DNA of 64,000 nucleotides from Curtobacterium sp. MCPF17_002 (GTDB taxonomy: Bacteria > Actinomycetota > Actinomycetes > Actinomycetales > Microbacteriaceae), in contig NZ_CP126251.1 in assembly GCF_003234115.2 (NCBI RefSeq), positions 3,720,001 through 3,784,000 on the forward strand, read 5' to 3'. Shown piece after piece: positions 53,654-61,577 of this stretch (positions within the stretch are counted from its first letter, which is position 1; each line of letters opens with the position of its first letter). A program made the translations under genes and the position numbers. The notes below the pieces were generated by a model. The model was not told the DNA's origin, searched no databases, and was given only the letters and a program-made list of their open reading frames with translations.

Positions 53654-54888
53654 GCGGTGGTCCTTCCGGGGGTGCGGGGTCGTGCGAGGACGAGCAGGCC
53701 GTACAGCGACACCAGTGCGCCGCCGAGGACGAGGACGGCCATGGGGACCGCGGTGTCCGAGCCGCCGAGTCCCGCGATCGGAGCGGTGACGCCGGCCGTC
53801 GTCCACTGAACCAGACCGAGCACGGCAGAGCTCGTGCCCGGGTGCTCGGGGACGACCGACGACGCGAGCGCGCCGCCGTTCGTGACGACCAGGCCGTTGC
53901 CGATCATGAGGACGAAGAAGCCGATCAGCGCCACCATCAGCGGCATCCCGAACCAGATCGCACCGACGAGCATGCCGGCGCCGGCGATCGCCATGCAGAG
54001 CTGCCCCACCAGGATGATGCGTCTCGTGGACACTCTGCCGGCCAGTCGCGCGGCCACGAGCGACGCGACGGTCATCGCGCCCGCGTTCGCCGCGAAGTCG
54101 ATCGCGTAGGCCGTCGGCGACAGGCCGTTCATCGTCTGCAGGATGAACGGTGACGTGGCGACGTACGCGAACACCCCAATGAAGGCAGCGCAGGCGGTGA
54201 CCACGTAGCCGACGAAGCGCCGGTCCCCGAGCACCTGCCGTGCCGCTCGTCGGAAGGTGCGGAGTCCACCGCCGTGGCGACGCGCACGCGGGAGCGACTC
54301 CGGCACGACCACGACCGCCGACACGCACATGAGCACGCCGAGCCCGGCGAGCACCCAGAACGTCGTCCGCCAGTCGCCGAACTGCAGGATCGCCGCACCG
54401 AACAGCGGACCGAGCACGGGGGCGATGCCGCCGATGCCCATCACCACGTTGAGGACGCGGACGAGCTGCGTGCCGTGAGCGAGGTCGACGATGACCGACC
54501 GTGCGATCACCATCACCCAGCCACCGCCGAAGCCCTGCAGCAGCCGCGCGACCATGAGCACCCCGATCGACGGGGCGAGGGCGCACACGACCGAGGCCGC
54601 GACGACGAGGACCGTGCCGGCGAGGAGCGGCACCCGGCGTCCGCGCTGGTCCGAGAACGGACCGCCGACGAGCTGGCCGAGGCCCATCCCGGCGAAGAAC
54701 GTCGTCAGGGTGAGCTGCACCGACGACGCGTTCGTCCGGAACTCGGCCTCGACGGACGGGAACGCGGTCACGTACATGTCCGTGGCGAGCGGGGCGACGG
54801 CCGTCAGGAAGACGACGACGGCGATGAGGGACGTCGGGACGGCTCGGGTGGCCGTGTGGCCGTGCGGCTGGGTGAGGATGGCTGGCAC
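53650..54888 (-). CDS. Bcr/CflA-type MFS drug exporter
   Basis: Protein of 412 residues with 12 membrane helices. Motif A between helices 2 and 3 is GGPFSDQRGRRVPLL, and VARLLQGFGGGWVMVIARSVIVD is the helix 4 to 5 signature of the Bcr/CflA subfamily, which exports drugs, sulfonamides or amino-acid derivatives with proton exchange. GTG start; a 16-bp palindrome touches it. The gene is coupled to the degenerate SDR gene. Confidence 0.92.
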   Translation of the reverse strand: MPAILTQPHGHTATRAVPTSLIAVVVFLTAVAPLATDMYVTAFPSVEAEFRTNASSVQLTLTTFFAGMGLGQLVGGPFSDQRGRRVPLLAGTVLVVAASVVCALAPSIGVLMVARLLQGFGGGWVMVIARSVIVDLAHGTQLVRVLNVVMGIGGIAPVLGPLFGAAILQFGDWRTTFWVLAGLGVLMCVSAVVVVPESLPRARRHGGGLRTFRRAARQVLGDRRFVGYVVTACAAFIGVFAYVATSPFILQTMNGLSPTAYAIDFAANAGAMTVASLVAARLAGRVSTRRIILVGQLCMAIAGAGMLVGAIWFGMPLMVALIGFFVLMIGNGLVVTNGGALASSVVPEHPGTSSAVLGLVQWTTAGVTAPIAGLGGSDTAVPMAVLVLGGALVSLYGLLVLARPRTPGRTTA

Positions 54889-54903
54889 CGTTCCATGGAA
54901 CGG
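54888..54903. promoter_or_regulatory. Palindrome at the MFS exporter start
   Basis: CCGTTCCATGGAACGG is a perfect 16-bp palindrome whose first base is the G of the exporter start codon (minus strand). It is placed to act as an operator over the transcript start. It does not match the TetR-type repeat at 52340, so another regulator would be needed. Confidence 0.5.
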
Positions 54904-54962
54904 CGGGACCGTGGTCGGGTGGGAGTCCCTGCCGACAGGGGTTCCAGCGGAACCCCTCCGAC

Positions 54963-55004
54963 GGACTGGAGGCGCGTGGCGGGTCCGCCACGCGCCTCCA
55001 GGCC
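54963..55004. repeat. GGAGGCGCG palindrome, copy 8
   Basis: Arms CTGGAGGCGCGTGGCGG and CCGCCACGCGCCTCCAG are perfect over 17 bp around a GT loop. It lies 15 bp after the cupin stop (minus strand) and upstream of the MFS promoter. Confidence 0.9.
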
Positions 55005-55018
55005 GCCTTCCGGTCGCG

Positions 55019-55420
55019 TCAGCGAGCGCCGTACTGCTCGTCCGTCACGTGCTCCAGCCAGGTGGTCGTCGTGGCCGGGTCGTCGGCCAGGTCGAGCATC
55101 GCGAGGTGCTCCATGTAGTCGGTGGGGGTGGCGCCGTGCCAGTGCTCCTCGCCGGCGGGCGTGTAGGCGGTCTGCCCCGGCTGCACCTCGACCACGCCGC
55201 CGTCCCGCGTGCCCATCAACGCCACGCCCTCGGTCACGTGCAGGGTCTGGCCCTTGGCGTGCGAGTGCCACGCGGTGCGGGCACCGGGCAGGAAACGGAC
55301 CTTGGCGACGGTCATCGTCTGCCCGGCCTCCTTCGGGGACGCGATGGCGTCGAGGTACACGTCCCCGGTGAACTGCTCCGGCGGGTTCTTGACGGTCGGC
55401 TGCTTCGGCTGGATCTCCAT
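55019..55420 (-). CDS. Cupin-domain protein
   Basis: Protein of 133 residues. One cupin domain: PGARTAWHSHAKGQTLHVTEG (first metal motif with His-His and Glu/His) and PAGEEHWHGATP (second motif). It resembles the small cupins annotated as (R)-mandelonitrile lyase-like or quercetinase-like; substrate unknown. TACGGT stands 7 nt before ATG 55420. It is divergent from the sugar dehydrogenase gene by 130 bp. Confidence 0.9.
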   Translation of the reverse strand: MEIQPKQPTVKNPPEQFTGDVYLDAIASPKEAGQTMTVAKVRFLPGARTAWHSHAKGQTLHVTEGVALMGTRDGGVVEVQPGQTAYTPAGEEHWHGATPTDYMEHLAMLDLADDPATTTTWLEHVTDEQYGAR

Positions 55421-55550
55421 GCTCCCGACCGTAGGACGATCCCCGGGCGCGAGGGAGGGGAAGGCGGAACCCCCCAGCACCCCGTCCGCAGGGTCCCAGG
55501 CGTTTCCCGAACGGGGCGAGTGAGATCGACGCAGACCCGGGAGGACCACC

Positions 55551-56690
55551 GTGGACACCACGCCGCACCGCACTCGCACCCGCATGCTGACCGGTGCCGG
55601 GCTGGCCGCCGTCGCCGCGCTCGCGTTGGCCGGCTGCTCCGACGACTCCGCGCGGACACTGCGCGGGACCGCCACGGCGAGCGCCACCGCCCCGACGGCG
55701 CTGGCGACGGGTCAGGTGGCACCCGACGGCGCGACGTCCGACGTGGTCACCGGGCTGGAAGCGCCCTGGTCGGTCGTCCGGACCGGTGACGACGGCGACG
55801 CGTTCGTGAGCGAGCGTGACTCGGCGCGCATCCTGGAACTCCGTGACGACGGGTCGACCCGTGAGGTCGGCACGGTCGACGGGGTCAGCCACGGCGGCGA
55901 GGGCGGGCTGCTCGGCCTCGCGCTGCACGACGGCGACCTGTTCGTGTACTCGACGGCAAACGACGGCAACCGGATCCAGCGCTACGACCTCACCGGCGGT
56001 GCCGGGTCGTGGGCGCTCGCTGACGCGACGACGGTCATCGACCAGCTGCCGAAGAACACCTTCCACGACGGCGGCCGCATCGCGTTCGGCCCGGACGGCA
56101 TGCTCTACGCCAGCGTCGGGGACGCCGGGCAGCGGTCCGAGGCGCAGGACCGCGATTCCCTCGCCGGCAAGATCCTCCGCCTCGAGCCCGACGGCAGCGT
56201 GCCCGACGACAACCCCTTCGCCGACTCACCGGTGTGGAGTCTCGGCCACCGGAACGTGCAGGGCATGGGCTGGACGGCGGACGGCACGATGTTCGCGTCC
56301 GAGTTCGGCGAGAACACGCACGACGAGCTCAACGTCATCGAACCCGGCGCCGACTACGGCTGGCCCGAGGTCGAGGGCACGGGCGGCGAGGACCAGGGCT
56401 TCGTCGACCCGGTGCAGCAGTGGTCGACGGACGAGGCGTCCCCGAGCGGGCTCACCGTCGTCGGCGACACCGTGTTCGTCGCGAACCTCCGCGGCGAGGT
56501 GCTCCGGGCGATCCCCGCGGACGACCCGTCGACGTCGACCGAGTACTTCGCGGGCGAGTTCGGCCGGATCCGGACGGTGCTCGAAGGGCCGTCGGACACG
56601 CTCTGGTTCGTCACGAACAACACCGACGGGCGCGGCTCGGCGCAGAGCGGTGACGACCGGATCGTGTCCGTGCCGCTCGCCGGGCGCTGA
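55551..56690 (+). CDS. PQQ-type soluble sugar dehydrogenase-like lipoprotein
   Basis: Protein of 379 residues. Signal and lipobox LALAGC (Cys near residue 28), then a beta-propeller of the glucose/sorbosone dehydrogenase family: LEAPWSVVRTGDDG, HGGEGGLLGLALH (with the catalytic His), NTFHDGGRIAFGPDGMLYASVGDAG, GHRNVQGMGW and SEFGENTHDELN. It would oxidise sugars outside the membrane with PQQ; no PQQ biosynthesis gene is here. GTG start with a GGGAGGACC site. Confidence 0.9.
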   Translation: MDTTPHRTRTRMLTGAGLAAVAALALAGCSDDSARTLRGTATASATAPTALATGQVAPDGATSDVVTGLEAPWSVVRTGDDGDAFVSERDSARILELRDDGSTREVGTVDGVSHGGEGGLLGLALHDGDLFVYSTANDGNRIQRYDLTGGAGSWALADATTVIDQLPKNTFHDGGRIAFGPDGMLYASVGDAGQRSEAQDRDSLAGKILRLEPDGSVPDDNPFADSPVWSLGHRNVQGMGWTADGTMFASEFGENTHDELNVIEPGADYGWPEVEGTGGEDQGFVDPVQQWSTDEASPSGLTVVGDTVFVANLRGEVLRAIPADDPSTSTEYFAGEFGRIRTVLEGPSDTLWFVTNNTDGRGSAQSGDDRIVSVPLAGR

Positions 56691-56735
56691 CGGGGGTTCC
56701 GACAACACCGCGCTGACGGGGGTTCCGACAACCCC
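56684..56735 (+). promoter_or_regulatory. Two tandem 26-bp candidate MmyB-type operators (copy 2)
   Basis: GCGCTGACGGGGGTTCCGAC plus AACACC (56684-56709) is followed directly by the same 26 bp with one change (56710-56735). The first unit overlaps the stop of the sugar dehydrogenase gene. The second ends 36 bp before the MmyB-type start, just upstream of its -10 region. A 24-bp version precedes the next MmyB-type gene. Confidence 0.55.
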
Positions 56736-56771
56736 TCGCTCGCTCGCAACCGGCCGAAGTACCGTGACGGC

Positions 56772-57650
56772 ATGGACCACCGCGACGAAGCGCGCGACTT
56801 CCTCTCCGGTCGTCGCGCCCGCATCACCCCCGAACAGGCCGGCGTCGAGACCTTCGGCACACGACGACGCGTGACCGGGCTCCGCCGCGAGGAGGTCGCA
56901 CGCCTCGCCGGGGTCAGCATCGACTACTACACGCGCCTCGAGCGCGGGAACCTGCAGGGCGTCTCGGACAGCGTGCTCGACGCCATCGCCGGAGCACTGC
57001 AGCTCGACTCGGCCGAGCAGGAGCACCTCCGGGACCTCGCCCGGCACCAGAACGCGACGCCCCGACGTGCCGCCCGGGTCACCCCCGTGGCCGCGGTCCG
57101 GCCCGAGCTGCAGTACCTGCTCGACGTCGTCACCGACGCCCCGGCGATGATCGTCAACAACCGGCAGGACATCGTCGCGGCGAACGCCCTCGGCTACGCG
57201 ATGCACTCGGATCTCGTCGCCGCACCGGCCCGGCCGCTCAACTTCGCGCGCTTCATCTTCCTGGACCCGCAGGCGCGGAACTTCTACCGCGACTGGCAGC
57301 GGGCGGCACACACGAACGTGGCGATCCTCCGACGCGAAGCGGGACGGACCCCGAACGATCGGGACCTCGCGGCCCTCATCGGCGAGCTGTCGATGCGGAG
57401 CGACGACTTCCGGGAACTCTGGGCCTCCCACGACGTCCGCCGGCACTACGCGGGCGTCAAGTCCTTCCACCACGCGGTGGTCGGTGACCTCGAGCTGCAC
57501 TTCCAGACGCTCGAGCTCGCCGAGGACCCCGGGCTCGCGCTGACGATCTACCCGGCGACGCCCGGCTCGCCGACCGCGGACGCCCTGCGGATGCTGGCAT
57601 CGTGGGCGGCGACGGAGCGCATCGCGGAACGGGCGCGCGAACTCGCCTGA
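56772..57650 (+). CDS. MmyB-type helix-turn-helix regulator, paralogue 2
   Basis: Protein of 292 residues. HTH (ARDFLSGRRARITPEQAG, RREEVARLAGVSIDYYTRLERGN) plus MmyB-like ligand domain (DAPAMIVNNRQDIVAANALG, NFARFIFLDPQARNFY, MRSDDFRELWASHDVRRH). The acceptor position of the ligand domain differs from the other two paralogues (MIVNNRQD instead of WVRNERGD), suggesting another ligand. TACCGT lies 6 nt before the ATG. It converges on an aldo/keto reductase gene, a likely partner. Confidence 0.92.
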   Translation: MDHRDEARDFLSGRRARITPEQAGVETFGTRRRVTGLRREEVARLAGVSIDYYTRLERGNLQGVSDSVLDAIAGALQLDSAEQEHLRDLARHQNATPRRAARVTPVAAVRPELQYLLDVVTDAPAMIVNNRQDIVAANALGYAMHSDLVAAPARPLNFARFIFLDPQARNFYRDWQRAAHTNVAILRREAGRTPNDRDLAALIGELSMRSDDFRELWASHDVRRHYAGVKSFHHAVVGDLELHFQTLELAEDPGLALTIYPATPGSPTADALRMLASWAATERIAERARELA

Positions 57651-57673
57651 TGCGGTGGTCGTGACCCCACGAC

Positions 57674-57715
57674 GGACGGGAGGCGCGGGGCCAGCTGGCA
57701 CCGCGCCTCCCGTCC
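57674..57715. repeat. GGAGGCGCG palindrome, copy 9
   Basis: Arms of 21 bp with one mismatch around CCAGCTGG, core GGGAGGCGCGG / CCGCGCCTCCC. It lies between the convergent MmyB-type gene (ends 57650) and the aldo/keto reductase gene (ends 57730). Confidence 0.9.
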
Positions 57716-57729
57716 GCCCTGTGGTCGCG

Positions 57730-58614
57730 TCAGACCTCCGGGATCACCCGCTCGAACCGGCTCGTGTCCGCCCCGTCGGGATCCGGGCCGTTTCGACGGC
57801 CCGTGTGGAGACCGTCCAACGACGCGACCTCGTCGTCCGACAGCGCGAAGTCGAAGACGTCGAAGTTCTCCGCGATCCGCCCCGGGTTCGTCGACTTCGG
57901 GATCGCGTTCCGGCCCTGCTGCACGTGCCAGCGGAGCATCACCTGCGCCGGCGTCTTCCCGTGCGCCTCGGCGATCTCCCGGATCGTCGGGTCGTCCATC
58001 ACACTGACCCGCTCGTCGCCCCATCCCGGGTAGAACGTGATCCCGCCGATGGGCGACCACGCCTGGTCGAGGACCCCGTGCTCGGCGTCTGCACGCTGGA
58101 CGTCGGGCTGGGTGAAGTACGGGTGCAGCTCGACCTGGTTGAGCGCCGGGACGACGTCCGTCTGCTCGAGCAGCGAGCGGAGGTGGTGCGGCATGAAGTT
58201 GCTCACGCCGATCGCACGGACCTTCCCGTCGGCGTACAGCCTCTCGAGGGCCTTGTAGGCCTGGACGGTCTTCTCGAAACGATCCGGTGCGGGCTGGTGG
58301 AGGATCAGCACGTCGATCGTGTCGACGCCCAGCTTGCCGATCGCTTTGTCGAACGCGTGCAGGGTCTGGTCGTAGCCGTAGTCGGACACCCAGACCTTGG
58401 TCTCGATCACGATGTCGTCGCGATCGATGCCCGATGCTCGGATGCCCTCCCCGACCTCGCGCTCGTTGCCGTACGCGGCGGCGGTGTCGATGTGACGGTA
58501 ACCGACCTCGAGCGCGGTGCGCACGGCATCGACGGTGTCCTCGGGAGAGCTCTGGAAGACGCCGAACCCGATCGCGGGGAGCAGGACGCCGTTGTTGAGG
58601 GTGATCGTTTCCAT
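57730..58614 (-). CDS. Aldo/keto reductase, paralogue 3 (AKR5-like)
   Basis: Protein of 294 residues of the 2,5-diketo-gluconate reductase type, distinct from the two earlier reductases. Asp and Tyr in HIDTAAAYGNEREVG (about 42-56), Lys in IETKVWVS, His in LILHQPAPD (about 105), cofactor motif IPKSTNPGRIAENFDVFDF. TAGCGT lies 7 nt before ATG 58614. It is divergent from MmyB paralogue 3 across 86 bp that include the shared operator motif, so control by that regulator is likely. Confidence 0.94.
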   Translation of the reverse strand: METITLNNGVLLPAIGFGVFQSSPEDTVDAVRTALEVGYRHIDTAAAYGNEREVGEGIRASGIDRDDIVIETKVWVSDYGYDQTLHAFDKAIGKLGVDTIDVLILHQPAPDRFEKTVQAYKALERLYADGKVRAIGVSNFMPHHLRSLLEQTDVVPALNQVELHPYFTQPDVQRADAEHGVLDQAWSPIGGITFYPGWGDERVSVMDDPTIREIAEAHGKTPAQVMLRWHVQQGRNAIPKSTNPGRIAENFDVFDFALSDDEVASLDGLHTGRRNGPDPDGADTSRFERVIPEV

Positions 58615-58641
58615 GCCGACGACGCTACGACCGGTCGCCGC

Positions 58642-58665
58642 GCGCTGACGGGTACCGACAACACC
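58642..58665. promoter_or_regulatory. Candidate MmyB-type operator, copy 3
   Basis: GCGCTGACGGGTACCGACAA plus CACC (24 bp) lies 35 bp before the MmyB-type gene at 58701 and 28 bp from the divergent aldo/keto reductase start. It matches the tandem 26-bp units ahead of paralogue 2 except for a 2-bp gap, at the same distance from the start codon. Confidence 0.55.
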
Positions 58666-58700
58666 TGCTCCACGGAGCGGATGGCACCTACCGTGGACGC

Positions 58701-59555
58701 ATGGACACGACCAACGAAGTGCGGGACTTCCTCCGCACCCGCCGCGAGCGCATCACGCCGCAGCAGGTCGGGCTGCCCGACTTCGGCGGCGCCCGACGCG
58801 TCAAGGGTCTGCGGCGCGAGGAGCTCGCCCTCGTCGCCGGCATGAGCGTCGACTACTACATCCGCCTCGAGCGCGGGAACCTCACCGGCGTCTCGGAGAG
58901 CGTCCTCGAGTCGCTGTCCCGTGCACTCCGGCTGGACGATGCCGAGCACGCACACCTGTTCGACCTCGCGCGGACGCAGAACGCCTCGGCCACCACCCGG
59001 CGGAGGGGCCCGACCTCGAAGGTCCGGCCGAACGTGCAGCGCGTCCTCGACTCGATGACCGCGCCCGCATGGGTGCGGAACGGCCGCTCCGACTTCCTCG
59101 CCGGCAACGCCATGGCGCGTGCGCTCTACGCACCGATGTTCCTCGAGCCGTCCGGCACCCCGAACACCGCCCGGTTCGCGTTCCTCGACCCCCGCGGTCG
59201 GGACTTCTGGCGCGACTGGGACGTCATCGCGAGCGACATGGTGGCAGTCCTCCGGGCCGAGGCCGCGCGGTCCCCGTACGACAAGGGCCTCACCGACCTC
59301 ATCGGCGAACTGTCCACCCGGAGCGAGGAGTTCCGGCAGCGCTGGGCGGCGCACGGGGTGATGCGGCACGACAACGGCACGAAGCGCATGCACCACCCGG
59401 AGGTCGGCGACCTCGACATCACCTACGAGACGATGGAACTCGTGACGGACACCGGTCTGACCCTCATCGTCTACGGGGCCGAGCCGGGGTCCCCGTCCGA
59501 GGAACGCCTCCAGCTGCTCGCGAACCTCGCGGCCACCACCGCGGCGCACGCATGA
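58701..59555 (+). CDS. MmyB-type helix-turn-helix regulator, paralogue 3
   Basis: Protein of 284 residues. HTH (VRDFLRTRRERITPQQVG, RREELALVAGMSVDYYIRLERGN) and MmyB-like ligand domain (APAWVRNGRSDFLAGNAMA, NTARFAFLDPRGRDFW, STRSEEFRQRWAAHGVMRH). It is closer to paralogue 1 in the ligand domain. TACCGT lies 6 nt before the ATG. Its stop overlaps the MFS start by 4 nt, so a transporter is co-expressed, and an aldo/keto reductase is divergent. Confidence 0.92.
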   Translation: MDTTNEVRDFLRTRRERITPQQVGLPDFGGARRVKGLRREELALVAGMSVDYYIRLERGNLTGVSESVLESLSRALRLDDAEHAHLFDLARTQNASATTRRRGPTSKVRPNVQRVLDSMTAPAWVRNGRSDFLAGNAMARALYAPMFLEPSGTPNTARFAFLDPRGRDFWRDWDVIASDMVAVLRAEAARSPYDKGLTDLIGELSTRSEEFRQRWAAHGVMRHDNGTKRMHHPEVGDLDITYETMELVTDTGLTLIVYGAEPGSPSEERLQLLANLAATTAAHA

Positions 59556-60736
59556 GCGACGGGATGACCCGAGGCCGCACCCTGCTGTTCGCGATCGCGG
59601 GCGGTGCCGCCGTCGGCAACCTCTACTGGTCGCAGCCGCTCCTCGACGACATCGCCGCGTCCCTCGACACCTCCACGGCCGTCGCCGGGCTCCTCGTCAC
59701 GCTCACCCAGGTCGGGTACGCCCTCGGCATCCTGCTCGTCGTGCCGCTCGGTGACGTCCTCGACCGGCGTCGCCTGGTCCCCGTCGTGCTCGTCGCGTCC
59801 GCGGTCGCCCTGCTCGGGGCCGCGGTCGCCCCGACGTTCACGACGCTCCTGGTCGCGTTGGCCCTCGTCGGGCTGACCACCGTCGCCGGGCAGCTCCTCA
59901 TCCCGCTCGCCGGCGACCTGGCCGTGCCCGCGGAACGTGGGCGGGTCGTCGGCACCATCGCGTCCGGAGTCCTCACCGGCATCCTCGTGTCGCGGACCGT
60001 GAGCGGCATCGTCGCCGACGTGTTCGGGTGGCGCGCGATCTACGTGATCGCCGCGGTCGCCGCCCTCGTGTTCGCGGTCCTGCTGCGACGCGCGATCCCC
60101 GAACTCGGGCGCCGGGACCGGGTGCCGTACCCGACGCTCATCCTGTCGGTGTTCCGTGCCGTCGCGGCGCACCGGTCCGTGCAGGTCACCCTCGTCATCA
60201 GCGCGACGGTGTTCGCGGTGTTCACGATGTTCTGGACCGCGCTGACGTTCCTGCTCAGTGCCGAACCGTTCGGGTACTCGACGACCGCGATCGGTCTCGT
60301 CGGGTTGGCGGGACTCGCCGGCGCGGTCGCCGCCCAGCGCGTCGGTCGGCTGCACGACCGCGGCCTGTCGGTCCCCGTCACCGGTGCGGCGCTCGTCCTC
60401 GTGCTCGTCTCGCTCGTGATCGCCGGCATCGGAGCGCGCTCGATCGTGGTCGTGCTCGTCGCGGTGGTCCTGCTCGACGTCGGGGTCCAGGGCGCGAACG
60501 TGCTCAACCAGACGCGCCTGTTCGCCATCGACCCCGCCGCGCGCAGCCGGCTCAACACCGCGTTCGTGACGGGCAACTTCATCGGCGGCGCCATCGGGTC
60601 GGCCATCGCTTCCGTCCTGTGGAACGCCGGCGGGTGGACCGCCGTCACCGTGGGTGCCGCGATCCTGATGGGCTTCGCCGTCACCGTGTGGGCCGTGCAC
60701 CGTCGGCGCGGCCTGGTCGTCACGGCCGCGCACTGA
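59552..60736 (+). CDS. MFS transporter (drug-exporter type)
   Basis: Protein of 394 residues with 12 membrane helices. GNLYWSQPLLDDIA at the start and LGDVLDRRRLVPV (motif A, about 67-79) are typical of the YfcJ/AraJ-like sugar or drug exporters; VRGRVVGTIASGVLTG-like sequence (as ERGRVVGTIASGVLTGIL) is motif C-like. It is coupled by overlap to MmyB paralogue 3 and so is probably regulated by it. Exported compound unknown. Confidence 0.92.
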   Translation: MSDGMTRGRTLLFAIAGGAAVGNLYWSQPLLDDIAASLDTSTAVAGLLVTLTQVGYALGILLVVPLGDVLDRRRLVPVVLVASAVALLGAAVAPTFTTLLVALALVGLTTVAGQLLIPLAGDLAVPAERGRVVGTIASGVLTGILVSRTVSGIVADVFGWRAIYVIAAVAALVFAVLLRRAIPELGRRDRVPYPTLILSVFRAVAAHRSVQVTLVISATVFAVFTMFWTALTFLLSAEPFGYSTTAIGLVGLAGLAGAVAAQRVGRLHDRGLSVPVTGAALVLVLVSLVIAGIGARSIVVVLVAVVLLDVGVQGANVLNQTRLFAIDPAARSRLNTAFVTGNFIGGAIGSAIASVLWNAGGWTAVTVGAAILMGFAVTVWAVHRRRGLVVTAAH

Positions 60737-60746
60737 CCCGTCGGAC

Positions 60747-60785
60747 GGCACCGGCGGCACCGGCGGCACCGGCGGCACCGGCGGA
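60747..60785. repeat. Tandem 9-bp GGCACCGGC repeats
   Basis: Four consecutive copies of GGCACCGGC lie in the 121-bp gap between the MFS gene and the CMD-like gene. Nothing else is evident there apart from the TAGCGT box of the next gene. Confidence 0.85.
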
Positions 60786-60857
60786 CGGTCGTGGTCGCGG
60801 AAAGGGGGTGAGGACCGTACCTCCCTCCCGCCGCGGTCCCGGTCGTAGCGTCGAGGC

Positions 60858-61556
60858 ATGCGCATCACCGAGACCGACCCCGAGTTCACCCAGTACTCCA
60901 CCGCGTTCGTCGCGGAGACCCTGCGGCACGCGTCGCTCAGCGACCACGACCGGCTCGTCGTCCAGATCGGCGCGGTCGTCGCCGCAGGTGCGCAGACGAC
61001 GTTCCGGGACCTGCTCGGGACGGCGCTCGACGACACGGTCACCCCGGTGGAGGCGAAGGAGGTCGTGTACCAGGCCGTCGCCTACGTCGGGCTCGCACGC
61101 GCCTCGGAGTTCCTCGCGATCACGAACGAGGTCCTGACCGCCCGCGGGGTCGCCCTGCCGCTCGAGGGTCAGTCGACGACCACCCCGGAGGACCGTCTCG
61201 AACGGGGTCGCGCGGTCCAGGGCACCGTCGTCGGTTCCGAGCGGGTCGACGCCATGTACGACGGCTCGGACGACGACACACTGCACTTCCAGCGGTTCCT
61301 GTCCGGCAACTGCTTCGGGGACACCGTCGGACGGACCGGACTCGACCTCCGGACGCGCGAACTGCTGACCTTCGCGATGCTCGTCGCGCTCGGGGGCGCC
61401 GACGGGCAGGTGCGCGGGCACGTCGCGGGCAACCTGCACGTCGGCAACACCCGTGGGGACCTGCTCGACGTGCTGACCGTGCTGGTGCCGTGGATCGGCT
61501 ACCCCCGGACGCTCAACGGGCTCACCGCGGTGAACGAGGGTGCGCCCGCGGCCTGA
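60858..61556 (+). CDS. Carboxymuconolactone-decarboxylase-like protein
   Basis: Protein of 232 residues with two CMD-like repeats: RLVVQIGAVVAAGAQTTFRDLLGTAL with EAKEVVYQAVAYVGLARASEF, and RTRELLTFAMLVALGGADGQVRGHVAGNLHVG. The CxxC of AhpD-type enzymes is absent, so thiol peroxidase activity is unlikely; lactone decarboxylase or another acid-base role is possible. TAGCGT lies 6 nt before the ATG. Confidence 0.87.
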   Translation: MRITETDPEFTQYSTAFVAETLRHASLSDHDRLVVQIGAVVAAGAQTTFRDLLGTALDDTVTPVEAKEVVYQAVAYVGLARASEFLAITNEVLTARGVALPLEGQSTTTPEDRLERGRAVQGTVVGSERVDAMYDGSDDDTLHFQRFLSGNCFGDTVGRTGLDLRTRELLTFAMLVALGGADGQVRGHVAGNLHVGNTRGDLLDVLTVLVPWIGYPRTLNGLTAVNEGAPAA

Positions 61557-61577
61557 CCTCCGGCCGCGCGTCGCTCG

